A stretch of 64,000 nucleotides of DNA from Indibacter alkaliphilus LW1 (GCF_000295935.2 NZ_ALWO02000045.1:170375-234374), one strand, 5' to 3'. Shown: positions 35,782 through 45,556, counted from the stretch's first letter. Translations and numbers: made by a program. Notes: generated from the letters alone by a model not told the origin.

Positions 35782-36609
35782 ATGAAAAGAATAATCGTTC
35801 CGGTTGATTTTTCGAAATATTCGGAGAACGCCTTCCTGACAGCACTGAAAATCGCGGATAAGACCAACAGCAGTATTACCTGTGTGAATGCTGTTCCTTC
35901 CCATCTGGATTGGAAAAAACTAAGCCAGGCCAAAAAAGCAGAACATCCAAATATACTTGATGCTGAGGCTGAGGCTAAAGATAAATTGAAAGCTTTTGTC
36001 TTGGACCATAAGCTAGGTGGTGTGCCTGTAGAGACTTACGTTGAAGTAGGTTTTCCATTTCAGGTCATCTTGGATGTATCGACCATGCACAATGCAGACT
36101 TAATAGTTATTGGCGCGTATGGTAAAGAACATACCAATGAAAAGTTTTTGGGCTCTAACCTTCAAAAAGTTCTGAGAGAGTCTGATTGTCCTGTATTGGC
36201 CGTCAAAAATGCGATGGATGGAAACGCCCTGAGAAAAGTGGCATTTGCCTCCATGTTTGATGAGGATTCAAGACCGGCTTTTACCAAAATGAAAGCTGTT
36301 CTCAAAGACTTTAAAACATCAGTTCATTTTCTCTATGTAAATACACCCTCTGAGTTTGCCAATTCAGCGGATGCTCAATCCAAAATGGATAAATACGCCA
36401 AGGGCTTTGAAGACTTGGTAATTCACAAGCATATCTATAACCACAAGGAGACAGAAAATGGAATTGTGGAATTTGCTGAAAGTCACAAAATGGGATTTAT
36501 AGGAATAGCCTCTTCCAATAGGAAAGGCAAAAACTCATATATGGTCGGTGTGACAGATACTGTACTATTCAAGTCAGAACTGCCTGTTTTGAGTGTGAAA
36601 GTGAGCTGA
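35782..36609 (+). CDS. Tandem universal stress protein
   Basis: The start is set at ATG 35782 (MKRIIVPVDFSKYSENAF, 275 aa). The extended frame to 35686 would run through the predicted promoter. Two UspA-like halves: residues 1-145 (VPVDFS, then DLIVIGAYGKEHTNEKFLGSNLQKVL, SDCPVLAVK) and 150-275 (RKVAFASMFD to MGFIGIASSNRKGKNSYMVGVTDTVLF). The first half keeps the G-x2-G-x9-G(S/T)-type nucleotide loop. USPs of this type respond to oxygen limitation and starvation in many bacteria, which fits an FNR-type promoter. Confidence 0.93.
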   Translation: MKRIIVPVDFSKYSENAFLTALKIADKTNSSITCVNAVPSHLDWKKLSQAKKAEHPNILDAEAEAKDKLKAFVLDHKLGGVPVETYVEVGFPFQVILDVSTMHNADLIVIGAYGKEHTNEKFLGSNLQKVLRESDCPVLAVKNAMDGNALRKVAFASMFDEDSRPAFTKMKAVLKDFKTSVHFLYVNTPSEFANSADAQSKMDKYAKGFEDLVIHKHIYNHKETENGIVEFAESHKMGFIGIASSNRKGKNSYMVGVTDTVLFKSELPVLSVKVS

Positions 36610-36668
36610 GATTTCTCACACTGTTCGGGATGAAATTGCATAAGTTGATTGATCACCCATATAATTGA

Positions 36669-36700
36669 TAAAGCTACCTGGATTTTTTTTGGTAGCTTTA
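36669..36700. terminator. Hairpin between the convergent usp and Na/Pi genes
   Basis: AAAGCTACC (36670-36678) and GGTAGCTTT (36691-36699) around a T-rich loop; the right arm includes the Na/Pi stop codon. T-tracts after the arms are weak in both directions, so termination is likely but not strong. Confidence 0.5.
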
Positions 36701-38347
36701 TTCTTTATCTATTACCTTCCTGGTTTCCATTTTGAAGTGTACAGAAGCACTTCCCAAGTTATCTAAACTAGAAACTACCTGCTTCAGGACATTTGTCATG
36801 GTTGAAATAGGGAAGTTCTGTGTATAGGTTTTATAGTCTTGGTAGATGTTGCTGATCCAAATATTATATTGAGCAGCATTTTTTTCGATCCAATCGGGAT
36901 GAAGCCCGTCAATTTTTTCAGTTTCTAAAAAGGTTTTGATTTCCCTTAAAAATTCAAAGCTGTACTGTTTTAATTGATGGTAATATTTTTGGGTCAAGGC
37001 ATCTTCTTTTTCCTCCATTTCTTTGATGTTATGCAGGACATCTTTCAGGTCTTTTGATGCATAAACCAACGTTCTGAGCGTAAGCATTAAAGAGGTTAAC
37101 CTTTCGGCATCTTCCAGGCTCAAGTTTTCTTCCTGCAAATCTATATGGTAATTGGTAAGCTCGTCTTCCAATATTTTGATTTGGGCATATTGCTCCATCA
37201 AGTTTTGAGGCTGCTGGAGGATTCTTCTCCAAATGGAAATTTGCTTTTTTTGTTCCTCAGACTCTTTCCAGACACTGGAAATAAAAGAAATGGTTCTGTC
37301 AAAGGCAAATTGCATATCTTTTTCCAATGCCGTGATGGCTATTTCCGGAACTTTTGGACTTACGTTTTTTATGAATTTGGAAATACCGATGGGTTCTGAG
37401 GACATAAATCTGTGTTGAAGCCAATTTTCAAGCTTATTTATAAATGGAAAAAATAGAATAATTCCCATCAGGTTGATGAGGGTGTTTAAAAGAACTAATT
37501 CCATTAGAGGGTCAGCAATATTAAAAATATGCATGGTATAGGAAATCAAGGGCTTGATAAAAATAAATATCAAGATTCCTGTAATCACATTGAAAAGCGT
37601 GTGTGCCAGCGCAAGTCTTTTCTTATCTGCTGAGCCGTTTAGAGATCCAAGTGCAACTGTGATAGTAGTGCCTATATTAGCACCGATGATCAGTACAGCT
37701 CCTTCAAGAAGACCAATTACCCCTGCATTGATAGAGGATAAAATAATCACCACCATGGCCGAACTGGATTGGATCAAGGCAGTTACTACAATTCCGATCA
37801 ACAGATAAACCCATAGCCCGTATGCATGGAAAACACTGAGATCAATCTGCTCAGCAACAGCTTCTATCGCTGTTTTCATGAAGTCTAAACCTAAAAAAAG
37901 CAAACCGAACCCAACCGCAAATGCACCAATGTTTTTCAGAACCGGTCTCGAAGAGCTAAAAAGGTAAAGCAAGCTGCCTAAGCCTAAAAATGGCATTGCA
38001 AAATCTGCCACACTCAGTTTGAAACCCAATGTGGCCACAATCCAGGCCGTAATGGTTGTCCCAAGGTTCGCTCCTAAAATTACGCCGATCGAATTTTTCA
38101 AATTGATTACCCCTGCACCTAAAAAGGCCAAAACCATCAAAGTGACCAATGAACTACTTTGGAGAATAGCAGTAATCAAGGCTCCTATTAGGATTCCTTT
38201 AAAAGCGGTATTCGTAGATTTTTGTAATAGATTTCTAAAGGACTTTCCACCTAATTCCTTAATGGCATTCTCCAGTTGATGCATGCCCCAGAGGAATATG
38301 CCTATTCCTGCCAAAAATTTCCAGAAATCAAATAAATCTTCTTCCAT
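36698..38347 (-). CDS. Na/Pi cotransporter family protein with PhoU-like C-terminus
   Basis: 549 aa. The N-terminal 330 residues hold the duplicated NptA/PNaS core with two QSSS repeats (AILQSSSLVTLMV and ALIQSSSAMVVII) and GANLGTT/GANIGTT motifs. Residues about 340-549 are helical and PhoU-like. It imports phosphate with sodium, or in some members regulates phosphate efflux. A -7 element TATATTTG lies at 38373-38380 on its strand, 25 bp before the start. No pst or phoB genes are nearby. Confidence 0.94.
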   Translation of the reverse strand: MEEDLFDFWKFLAGIGIFLWGMHQLENAIKELGGKSFRNLLQKSTNTAFKGILIGALITAILQSSSLVTLMVLAFLGAGVINLKNSIGVILGANLGTTITAWIVATLGFKLSVADFAMPFLGLGSLLYLFSSSRPVLKNIGAFAVGFGLLFLGLDFMKTAIEAVAEQIDLSVFHAYGLWVYLLIGIVVTALIQSSSAMVVIILSSINAGVIGLLEGAVLIIGANIGTTITVALGSLNGSADKKRLALAHTLFNVITGILIFIFIKPLISYTMHIFNIADPLMELVLLNTLINLMGIILFFPFINKLENWLQHRFMSSEPIGISKFIKNVSPKVPEIAITALEKDMQFAFDRTISFISSVWKESEEQKKQISIWRRILQQPQNLMEQYAQIKILEDELTNYHIDLQEENLSLEDAERLTSLMLTLRTLVYASKDLKDVLHNIKEMEEKEDALTQKYYHQLKQYSFEFLREIKTFLETEKIDGLHPDWIEKNAAQYNIWISNIYQDYKTYTQNFPISTMTNVLKQVVSSLDNLGSASVHFKMETRKVIDKE

Positions 38348-38372
38348 AGCCTGGGGTTTGCTTCTTACAAAA

Positions 38373-38380
38373 CAAATATA
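38373..38380 (-). promoter_or_regulatory. -7 promoter element of the Na/Pi gene
   Basis: TATATTTG on the minus strand is an exact TAnnTTTG match, 25 bp upstream of the ATG at 38347. No -33 TTTG at the normal distance was found. Confidence 0.35.
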
Positions 38381-38390
38381 AAAAGGAATG

Positions 38391-38519
38391 TCAAAGAGCC
38401 TCTGCTTTGGGCTGGGGCTTTAGCTTACTTTTCTTCAACTTCTTGGGATAGTACCAAAGATAAAACCCACTTATACAAAGTGTAATTAAAACCAATGAAG
38501 TCAAGGTGCTGTAAATCAC
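38391..38519 (-). CDS. 42-aa membrane peptide coupled to the HMG-CoA lyase gene
   Basis: A short frame starts at GTG 38519, overlapping the lyase stop (GTGA), and ends at TGA 38391. It begins MIYSTLTSLVLI, has one hydrophobic span (residues 4-23) ending in the motif SGFYLWYYP and a very basic tail KKLKKSKLK. The SGxYLW string resembles the last helix of PepSY-associated membrane proteins, so it could be a tiny member or a remnant. An in-frame stop lies upstream, so it is not the end of a longer frame. The stop/start overlap and biased composition favour a real gene. Confidence 0.5.
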   Translation of the reverse strand: MIYSTLTSLVLITLCISGFYLWYYPKKLKKSKLKPQPKAEAL

Positions 38520-39364
38520 GAAAAAACTACATTTGCTAACTTCATGGCTTCATTTAGATTATTTTTATCCAAACCCAGGTCGTAGCCTTTTTTTTCCAAT
38601 ATTTTGATGAGATTTTCAGTGGCCACATTCCCTACCAGATCATCTTTGGCCATTGGGCAACCCCCAAATCCTTTAAGTGCACCATCAAAGCGCATACATC
38701 CAGCTTCCACCGCTGCGTTGATTTTGGGTTCCAGGTCGTCTGGATGGGTATGAAGATGTACCCCAAACTCTATTTCAGGATACGCATTGGCGTTAATTTC
38801 AAAAAGGGATTTAATCAAATCAGGTTTTGCACTGCCTATAGTATCGGCAAATGATATGATCTTGATATCGAGTTGATCTAGTTTTCCTACAAAATCTGCA
38901 ATCAATTCAGGTGAATAGGGATCTCCATAGGGGTTTCCAAAACCCATACTGAGGTAAGTCACCAGCGTTTTTCCGGCTACTTCGCATTTGTTTTGAATTT
39001 CTTCTACAGCTCGTAAAGCTTCCTCAATGGACTTATTGGTATTCCTTTGTTGAAATGTCTCTGACACTGAAAGCGGAAAACCCAGAAAATCAATTTCCTC
39101 AAAATGCAATGCATCTTCGGCACCTCTGGTATTGGCTACAATAGCCAAAAGTTTGGACTTGGATTTAAACATATCCAAAAGTGAGAGAACCTCCGCGGTA
39201 TCCCGCATTTGAGGAATGGCTTTGGGGCTTACAAAGCTTCCAAAATCTATGGTGTCAAATCCCACTCGCATCAATTGGTCAATGTATGCAGCCTTGATTG
39301 CTGTATCTATAAAATCCGGCCTGCCTTGCATGGCATCACGAGGACATTCTATCAGTTTGATCAT
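38516..39364 (-). CDS. mvaB: Hydroxymethylglutaryl-CoA lyase
   Basis: 282 aa HMGL-like TIM barrel that splits HMG-CoA to acetyl-CoA and acetoacetate in leucine and ketone metabolism. The N-terminal ECPRDAMQG carries the catalytic Arg and Asp. The metal HxH is in GVHLHTHPDD. The lyase signature GGCPMAKDDLVGNVATE holds the catalytic Cys. FVSPKAIPQMRDT near residue 44 is also characteristic. Usual length is about 300. It is followed by the overlapping 42-aa membrane peptide. Confidence 0.93.
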   Translation of the reverse strand: MIKLIECPRDAMQGRPDFIDTAIKAAYIDQLMRVGFDTIDFGSFVSPKAIPQMRDTAEVLSLLDMFKSKSKLLAIVANTRGAEDALHFEEIDFLGFPLSVSETFQQRNTNKSIEEALRAVEEIQNKCEVAGKTLVTYLSMGFGNPYGDPYSPELIADFVGKLDQLDIKIISFADTIGSAKPDLIKSLFEINANAYPEIEFGVHLHTHPDDLEPKINAAVEAGCMRFDGALKGFGGCPMAKDDLVGNVATENLIKILEKKGYDLGLDKNNLNEAMKLANVVFS

Positions 39365-39419
39365 TTGGTGAAGGTAAAAGGGGTATTTGGTTTTTGCAAA
39401 ATGAAAATTAAATCCAGTA

Positions 39420-39935
39420 TCAAGGGATGATCAAATTGAGTTGACCTAAATGATGCCTGCAATGCCAGGAGTAAAGTGCAATATTATGATCTAAACGAAT
39501 TTCCCTTTTCATTTCCGGATGATAAAAAGTTCTTTGCATATCCTCCAAGCTCAAGCTTTCCAAAAGAGTAGTCCAGCGGATATGCAATCCCTCTAAGATA
39601 GCCATTGATGCATCAATTGGAATGTCGTAATCCACTTGTTTTGCCCAGAGGTCTTCATGATAGGGTTTGATGCTGGGAATCTCTTCAGTCAGTGCAAGTT
39701 TAAATCTCATAAAACTGTTGTAATGACTATCAGCGCAATGATGAATCACTTGCCTACCTGTCCATCCACCTTCCCTGTAAGGCTTTTCAAGACCTGCTGC
39801 CCCAAGTCTGAAAACTTCAGCTTTGACTTGAGCTGGAAAAGCCTTGATGTCTTGTATCCACTGTTGAATTTCAACAATGGAAAATGATGTAGGAGCTTGG
39901 AATTTGCCTATGGGGTACTTAAGATCTGTTGTCAT
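39420..39935 (-). CDS. YfiT/DinB-type metal-dependent transferase (bacillithiol-transferase-like)
   Basis: 171 aa. Family marks: the N-terminal YPIGKFQAP, GGWTGRQVIHHCADSHYNSFMR with the first metal His, KPYHEDLWAKQ, and YSWHCRHHLGQL near the C-terminus with the other His ligands. It matches the YfiT group, of which Bacillus BstA is a bacillithiol S-transferase. Whether this organism makes bacillithiol is not visible here. It lies 55 bp upstream of mvaB on the same strand and may share its transcript. Confidence 0.9.
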   Translation of the reverse strand: MTTDLKYPIGKFQAPTSFSIVEIQQWIQDIKAFPAQVKAEVFRLGAAGLEKPYREGGWTGRQVIHHCADSHYNSFMRFKLALTEEIPSIKPYHEDLWAKQVDYDIPIDASMAILEGLHIRWTTLLESLSLEDMQRTFYHPEMKREIRLDHNIALYSWHCRHHLGQLNLIIP

Positions 39936-40153
39936 GATGGGAGGTTTACAGGTTTGTTTTTTTTGATTTTCAATTTACCTAAAATTGAAAAAAAAAGGGA
40001 TGAAAATTTGACTTGGTCTTTTTTTACATTCTTTACAACCCAGATCAAGGCCTGAAATTATACATCCGTTTTTCTTTTCCATCTGTTCGCTTAAAAGAAA
40101 AATTAAGTTTAAATTAAGAGTTGCTATTCTTTTTTAACCCAAAATAATCTAAC

Positions 40154-41686
40154 ATGAATCTAGCGGCTATCGATATTGGTACCAATTCCATCCACATGAT
40201 TATCGTGAAGGTCACTTCCAAACATACCTTTGAGGTACTGGTACAGGAAAAGGAAATGGTCAAATTAGGAGTAGGTGTTTTTGCCAATAAAATGCTGAGC
40301 CAGAAGGCTTTTAATAATGGTATTGAAACTATTAAAAGATATGTGCAGCTGGCTGATGAGTATGGAGTAGAGGACATCATTACTGCGGCCACCTCCGCAA
40401 CACGTGAAGCCAAAAATGGCCGGGAGTTTTTAGACAGGTTGATCGAGGAAGTAGGATTGTCTCCTCAGATGATTTCCGGAAAAGAAGAGTCCAGACTTAT
40501 TTTTTTAGCTGTCCGAAAAGCCATAGACTTGGGAAAAGACAAAGCCATGGTGATTGATATCGGTGGAGGAAGTACCGAGGCTGTAGTGGGCAATAAGGAA
40601 AAAGTGCTATTCAAAAGCTCCATGAAATTGGGTGTTCTGCGCCTATTGGACAGGGTAGGGCATCAAGGGCCACTTTCGGCAGAAGAAAGGGACAGTCTAC
40701 AGGGGCATATTCGTGAGACAGCAGCTAATATAATGGCTGAGGCAAAAGCCGCTGGATTTTCAAAAGTGATAGGGACTTCTGGAAGTATCCGGGCTCTTGG
40801 GGAGGCAGCCCTTCAGATGAATGGCAAAAATATCATCAACTCTGTCAATGCGGAAAGAGTAAAACTCAAAGACTTGGAAAAAATTACTGGACAGCTTCTT
40901 GAATTGACACCCGAAAAAAGAAGTGAAGTCAAGGGAATCAGTGAAAATAGAGTAGATGCAATACACCTGGGAGGACTTCTAATTACAGAGCTACTTCAAT
41001 TAGCAGAAGTCAAGGAACTTACTTTGTCAGATGCCTCACTGAGAGAAGGTTTGATTATTGACTATATAGAAAAAAATGGACAAAAGCTGATCAATCTTGT
41101 TGAAGGGAAGAATGTAAGGGAAAGAAGTAGCCTCCTTTTGGCCATGCGCTATGATACCGATTTGGAGGAAAATAAGCAGGTAGCCCGCCTGGCCTTGCAG
41201 CTTTTCGACCAGCTCAAAGATTTACACAGACTTGATGAGCAAGCCAGGGATTTATTGTACCAATCCTGTTTGATTTATGATGTAGGTACTTATGTGAATT
41301 TTCAGGACTATCATAAACATTCCAAATATCTGATCATGCAGGGAGGGCTTAGGGGTTTTAACAATTCAGAAATTCTGATCTTGGCCAACCTTGCCAGATA
41401 TCACAGAAAGTCCGGGCCAAAAAAGAAGCACAAAGCTTTTAAAATACTGGACAAAAAAAACAGAAGGATTGTAAAAGGTCTTTCAGGTATTTTACGGATT
41501 GCAGTGGCACTGGACAAAACCAAAAACCAATGGGTAGAAAATGTCTATTGCATTCCTGAAAATGATAAACTGATTATCCGTATTTTTGGTGAAGGTAATA
41601 TGGATTTGGAGATTTGGGAAGCCCAGCGTTTTTCGGATACCTTAGCGAAGTATTTAAAGAAGGAAGTTGAAGTTGTAAAAGGTTGA
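40154..41686 (+). CDS. Ppx/GppA family exopolyphosphatase / pppGpp phosphohydrolase
   Basis: 510 aa. The ASKHA-fold phosphatase domain shows the phosphate loops AAIDIGTNSIHMIIV (3-17) and VIDIGGGSTEAVVG near 135-148, and VIGTSGSIRALGEA. The C-terminal 190 residues form an HD-like helical domain (LIYDVGTYVNFQDYHKHSKYLI), where the usual HH pair reads YH. It degrades polyphosphate or pppGpp, linking it to the stringent response. It is transcribed alone, with the pirin gene 75 bp downstream. Confidence 0.92.
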   Translation: MNLAAIDIGTNSIHMIIVKVTSKHTFEVLVQEKEMVKLGVGVFANKMLSQKAFNNGIETIKRYVQLADEYGVEDIITAATSATREAKNGREFLDRLIEEVGLSPQMISGKEESRLIFLAVRKAIDLGKDKAMVIDIGGGSTEAVVGNKEKVLFKSSMKLGVLRLLDRVGHQGPLSAEERDSLQGHIRETAANIMAEAKAAGFSKVIGTSGSIRALGEAALQMNGKNIINSVNAERVKLKDLEKITGQLLELTPEKRSEVKGISENRVDAIHLGGLLITELLQLAEVKELTLSDASLREGLIIDYIEKNGQKLINLVEGKNVRERSSLLLAMRYDTDLEENKQVARLALQLFDQLKDLHRLDEQARDLLYQSCLIYDVGTYVNFQDYHKHSKYLIMQGGLRGFNNSEILILANLARYHRKSGPKKKHKAFKILDKKNRRIVKGLSGILRIAVALDKTKNQWVENVYCIPENDKLIIRIFGEGNMDLEIWEAQRFSDTLAKYLKKEVEVVKG

Positions 41687-41761
41687 AATTTCTGAATTTT
41701 TAGAAATTACATACTTGAGTGGAATATGATTACATTTCTTAAGCTATAATATCATTGCTAC

Positions 41762-42646
41762 ATGTCAAATATCAATTTAATCATAGAGGAAAGGGCTGCA
41801 GACATAGGAAAATTTCTTGTAGGCAGACTGCTTCCATTCCGGCAAAAAAGGATGGTAGGTCCTTTTATCTACATAGATCATATGGGGCCTGTCAAGTTAA
41901 ATGAACGAAGTAATTTCGATATTCTACCTCATCCGCATATCGGCCTTTCTACCCTTACTTTTCTTTTTGAAGGAAATATCATGCACAGGGACACTTTAGG
42001 TAATGAAGTGGAAATCACCCCAGGTGCTGTCAATTGGATGACAGCTGGTAAGGGGATCGTGCATAGCGAGCGTACACCCGAATACCTGAGGGACTCAGCG
42101 CTACTGATGCATGGATTGCAGATATGGGTAGCCTTACCCAAGGATTTGGAGGAAATGGATCCTAGCTTTTTTCATATCACTGCAGAAGAATTGCCTTCTT
42201 GGGAGGAAAATGGAGTCAATTTTAAATTGGTGGCAGGAGAAGCTTTTGGCAAAAAATCCGCAGTACCTGTTTACAGCAAACTGTATATGTTGGAAATCAA
42301 AAGTAAAACCCGACAAGAACTGAAGCTTGGAGATCATCTTTATGGGGAATCAGGATTATATATTCTGGAAGGAGGGGTTGAAAGTGATGACAATACTTAC
42401 GGTCCTAAGCAGATGTTGGTCACTAAAGAAAGTCATCTATGTGAATTTACAATCCAGGAAAATAGTACTGTGTACATTTTTGGGGGAGAACCTTTTCCTG
42501 AGGAGCGATTTATAGATTGGAATTTTGTTGCATCAGATAAAGCATTGATTGCGGAAGCCAAACAAAAGTGGGTGGCCCAGGAGTTTGATAAGATCAAAGG
42601 TGAGGAGGATGAGTTTGTACCTTATCCTACATTTCCCAGAAAATAA
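41762..42646 (+). CDS. Pirin family protein
   Basis: 294 aa two-cupin protein. The metal site is complete: HPHIGL with two His near residues 59-61, and GKGIVHSER with His and Glu near 104. The N-terminal GPFIYIDHMGP and the late IFGGEPFPEERFIDWNFVAS are typical. Pirins act as quercetin dioxygenases or redox-linked regulators. No context gene narrows the function. Confidence 0.94.
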   Translation: MSNINLIIEERAADIGKFLVGRLLPFRQKRMVGPFIYIDHMGPVKLNERSNFDILPHPHIGLSTLTFLFEGNIMHRDTLGNEVEITPGAVNWMTAGKGIVHSERTPEYLRDSALLMHGLQIWVALPKDLEEMDPSFFHITAEELPSWEENGVNFKLVAGEAFGKKSAVPVYSKLYMLEIKSKTRQELKLGDHLYGESGLYILEGGVESDDNTYGPKQMLVTKESHLCEFTIQENSTVYIFGGEPFPEERFIDWNFVASDKALIAEAKQKWVAQEFDKIKGEEDEFVPYPTFPRK

Positions 42647-42908
42647 GTTTAAAAGAAGATTTCAATTCACTCCAAAAAAATGATAACTTTTCCATTGTCG
42701 GCTGTTGAAACTTTATTCAAGAAAAACTTTCCTTGAGAGAATACCAAACATTTATCGAAATGTTGAAATTTTTAATTGATTTTCCCCTGTACGAACTATC
42801 TTAAATGTTTAGCAAGTCAGAGTTCCCCTTCCTTCTTCCGCTAATTTTTCTTAAAAATTACCCTGCTCTCGATTATCCGCTGTATTTTTGGCCAAAAATT
42901 AACATAGC

Positions 42909-43382
42909 GTGGAAATCAGAGATCTTGTAGAAATTGTTAAAAGCAAAGGAAGAGTCCGGATACGGGAAGGCTCAGGAAAAATCCTTGAGTTTATTGCCCT
43001 GGATAATTGGAGTGAAGCAAATGACGATCAAAACGGGATATTCCTGATCTTTGATGTATTTCAGTTGCGCAGTATATCCGAGCAGTTTGCTGATGTTTCT
43101 CTGGATATTATTGAGTATGCTACCAAACCGACCATCTACCACACAATCAAAGGAAGATTCCTGAAGAATGGTCCCGTCAAGGATGGGCAGATCAAATTCT
43201 CTTTGATCAAAAAGGATTTTTGGAACAAGCTACTCTTTAGCTACACTCAGGTTTTGATTCTGCAATATGTATCTGAGGGGGAGGTGGATTTCGAAACAGC
43301 GGATTATTTTCCTCTGCTCAGTGCAGGAACCAAAGAAATGTTTTTGAGCCCTGATGGGGACATCAAAATATTCAAAGGATGA
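42909..43382 (+). CDS. Conserved hypothetical protein upstream of the CCA-adding enzyme
   Basis: 157 aa from GTG 42909 (no in-frame ATG before the conserved-looking start MEIRDLVEIVKSKGRVRI). It has no signal peptide and no cysteines. Alternating alpha/beta segments are visible: ILEFIALDNWSEAN, GIFLIFDVFQLRS, then IYHTIKGRFLKNGPVKDGQIKFSLIKKDFWN and LLFSYTQVLILQYV. I do not recognise the family. Its stop overlaps the next ATG (ATGA), so it is translated with cca and may have an RNA-related role. A TATTTTTG -7 element lies at 42883-42890. Confidence 0.72.
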   Translation: MEIRDLVEIVKSKGRVRIREGSGKILEFIALDNWSEANDDQNGIFLIFDVFQLRSISEQFADVSLDIIEYATKPTIYHTIKGRFLKNGPVKDGQIKFSLIKKDFWNKLLFSYTQVLILQYVSEGEVDFETADYFPLLSAGTKEMFLSPDGDIKIFKG

Positions 43383-44794
43383 ATTTCAAAGAAGCATTAG
43401 ACAAAATAGAGATTTTTGAGAGAGTGGGCAGGATAGCTGATGATATGGGGCTGGAAACCTATGTTGTGGGTGGATATGTGCGTGATTTAATCCTGAAAAG
43501 ACCTTCCAAGGATATAGATTTTGTCTGCGTCGGTAGTGGGATTTTATTGGCCGAAGCCGTAGCGAAAAGCTTTGATCATCATGTGCCTTTGAATGTTTTT
43601 AAAAACTTCGGGACAGCAAATATTAGGCTTGAAGACTGGGAGATTGAGTTTGTAGGGGCTAGAAAGGAGTCTTATCAAAGGGAATCCAGAAAACCCATAG
43701 TGGAGGATGGTACTTTGAAAGAAGATCAGGAGCGCAGGGATTTCACGATCAATGCCATGGCCATCTCAGTGAATAAAAATACTTATGGGGAACTGATCGA
43801 CCCCTTTGATGGGGTAAAGGATCTTAAAAGAAAGTTGATCAGAACTCCTACCAACCCCTTAATTACATTTTCTGATGACCCATTACGCATGATGCGGGCC
43901 ATCAGGTTTGCCGCTCAATTACAATTTGATATTGAGCCGGATACCTTTGATGGAATTATGCATGAGGCACCCAGGTTGCAGATCGTTTCAGCAGAGCGTA
44001 TAATCGACGAATTGAATAAGATTATCCTGACAGATAAACCTTCTTATGGTTTTAAACTCCTTTTTGTAAGTAATCTCTTACACCAGTTTTTTCCTGAAAT
44101 GGTTGAACTTCAAGGGGTAGATTCCGTTGGGGATAAGTCTCACAAGGATAATTTTTACCATACCCTTCAGGTTTTGGATAATATCTGTCAACATACGGAC
44201 AACCTTTGGTTGCGTTGGGCGGCGATCATGCATGACATCGCCAAACCTGCCACCAAGCGTTTCAATGAAAAAGTAGGCTGGACCTTTCATGGGCATGAGG
44301 ACAAAGGAGCGAGGATGGTGCCTGGGATTTTCAGAAGGTTGAAACTGCCAATGGATGAAAGGATGAAATATGTGCAGAAGCTTGTGAGACTTCATCTACG
44401 TCCAATTGCCCTGGTTTCTGATAAAGTAACAGATTCAGCGATCAGAAGATTGCTCTTTGATGCAGGGGATGATGTCAATGACCTGATGACACTCTGTAGG
44501 GCTGATATCACTTCGAAAAATAACAATAAGGTAAAGCGGTTCCTGTCTAACTTTGACAAGGTCGAACAAAAGATAGTGGAGGTAGAAGAAAAAGATCAGG
44601 TAAGGAACTTCCAACCGCCTGTATCCGGAGAGGAAATCATGTCGATTTTTGAATTAAATCCATCCAAAATTGTGGGTGAACTGAAAGAAGAAATCAAGGA
44701 AGCCATATTGGAAGGACAAATTCAGAACAATAAATCGGAAGCTTTGGACTTATTGTATAAATTAGCCGCCCGAAAAGGACTGAAAAAAAAGTAA
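43379..44794 (+). CDS. cca: tRNA nucleotidyltransferase (CCA-adding) with HD domain
   Basis: 471 aa class II nucleotidyltransferase. The head domain holds TYVVGGYVRDLILKRPSKDIDFVCVG with the catalytic Asp pair, then EDQERRDFTINAMAIS and DPLRMMRAIRFAAQL. The HD phosphohydrolase domain shows WAAIMHDIAKPAT and the GHEDKGARMV segment. It adds or repairs the 3' CCA of tRNAs. It overlaps the preceding gene by 4 bp and is followed after 19 bp by a TPR gene. Confidence 0.95.
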   Translation: MNFKEALDKIEIFERVGRIADDMGLETYVVGGYVRDLILKRPSKDIDFVCVGSGILLAEAVAKSFDHHVPLNVFKNFGTANIRLEDWEIEFVGARKESYQRESRKPIVEDGTLKEDQERRDFTINAMAISVNKNTYGELIDPFDGVKDLKRKLIRTPTNPLITFSDDPLRMMRAIRFAAQLQFDIEPDTFDGIMHEAPRLQIVSAERIIDELNKIILTDKPSYGFKLLFVSNLLHQFFPEMVELQGVDSVGDKSHKDNFYHTLQVLDNICQHTDNLWLRWAAIMHDIAKPATKRFNEKVGWTFHGHEDKGARMVPGIFRRLKLPMDERMKYVQKLVRLHLRPIALVSDKVTDSAIRRLLFDAGDDVNDLMTLCRADITSKNNNKVKRFLSNFDKVEQKIVEVEEKDQVRNFQPPVSGEEIMSIFELNPSKIVGELKEEIKEAILEGQIQNNKSEALDLLYKLAARKGLKKK

Positions 44795-44813
44795 AAGACA
44801 ATAGAAACGATTT

Positions 44814-45536
44814 ATGAAAAGTAAGCTTACCCTTCTGCTTTGCCTGATGATAGGCATGGCAAATATGTCATTTGCGCAGGAAGCAAATGCACCGGCTCCA
44901 CAATTGGATACTGAAACTATCAGAAAAAGAAATGAGGTAGATCAGAGGATTTATCAGGCAGCCATGAGGTACAATGACCTGACTGTAGCCAGAGTGAAAT
45001 TGTATGAACTGATGGAAAGAAACCCTTCCAATACCAGGTACCCTGAACTTTTGGCATCGCTGTATTTTGATGCTGGTCAGTACACTTCTGCGGCTGTTTC
45101 AGCTATGGACCTATTGGAAATGAATGATAAGAGTGTGACGGCTTTGGAAATTGCAGCCTATTCTTTGGAGCAATTGGGAGCCATGGACAGAGCACTTCCA
45201 AACTTTGAAAGACATTATCTTTTGACAGGTAACCTTTTTAGCTTGTACAAAACTGCTTACATGCAATACTCCTTGGACAAATCCGAAGAAGCCCTGAACT
45301 CTGTGAATATGTTGATCAAAAACAACAAGTCCAGTGAAGAAAAGGTAGGTTTTCCTATGGCGAACAATGAAACACAGGAAGTCAGCTTAAAAGCAGCAGG
45401 ACTGAATTTGAAAGCCATGATTTATATGGGATTGCAAAACAAAGAAGAAGCTATGGAAGCCATCAATCAGGCATTGGAAATCCAAGCTGATTTTGAATTG
45501 GCTAAAGAAACCAAGGCTGAGGTCAACAAGATGTAA
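44814..45536 (+). CDS. Exported TPR-containing protein
   Basis: 240 aa with a signal peptide (MKSKLTLLLCLMIGMANMSFAQ). TPR-like repeats run through residues 50-235 (RYPELLASLYFDAGQYTSAAVSAMDLLEMN, AAYSLEQLGAMDRALPNFERHY, GLQNKEEAMEAINQALEIQAD). It is probably a periplasmic scaffold of unknown partner. It lies 19 bp after cca and before a terminator, so it ends that transcription unit. Confidence 0.85.
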   Translation: MKSKLTLLLCLMIGMANMSFAQEANAPAPQLDTETIRKRNEVDQRIYQAAMRYNDLTVARVKLYELMERNPSNTRYPELLASLYFDAGQYTSAAVSAMDLLEMNDKSVTALEIAAYSLEQLGAMDRALPNFERHYLLTGNLFSLYKTAYMQYSLDKSEEALNSVNMLIKNNKSSEEKVGFPMANNETQEVSLKAAGLNLKAMIYMGLQNKEEAMEAINQALEIQADFELAKETKAEVNKM

Positions 45537-45556
45537 CATCGTATTTTCCGCATTCA

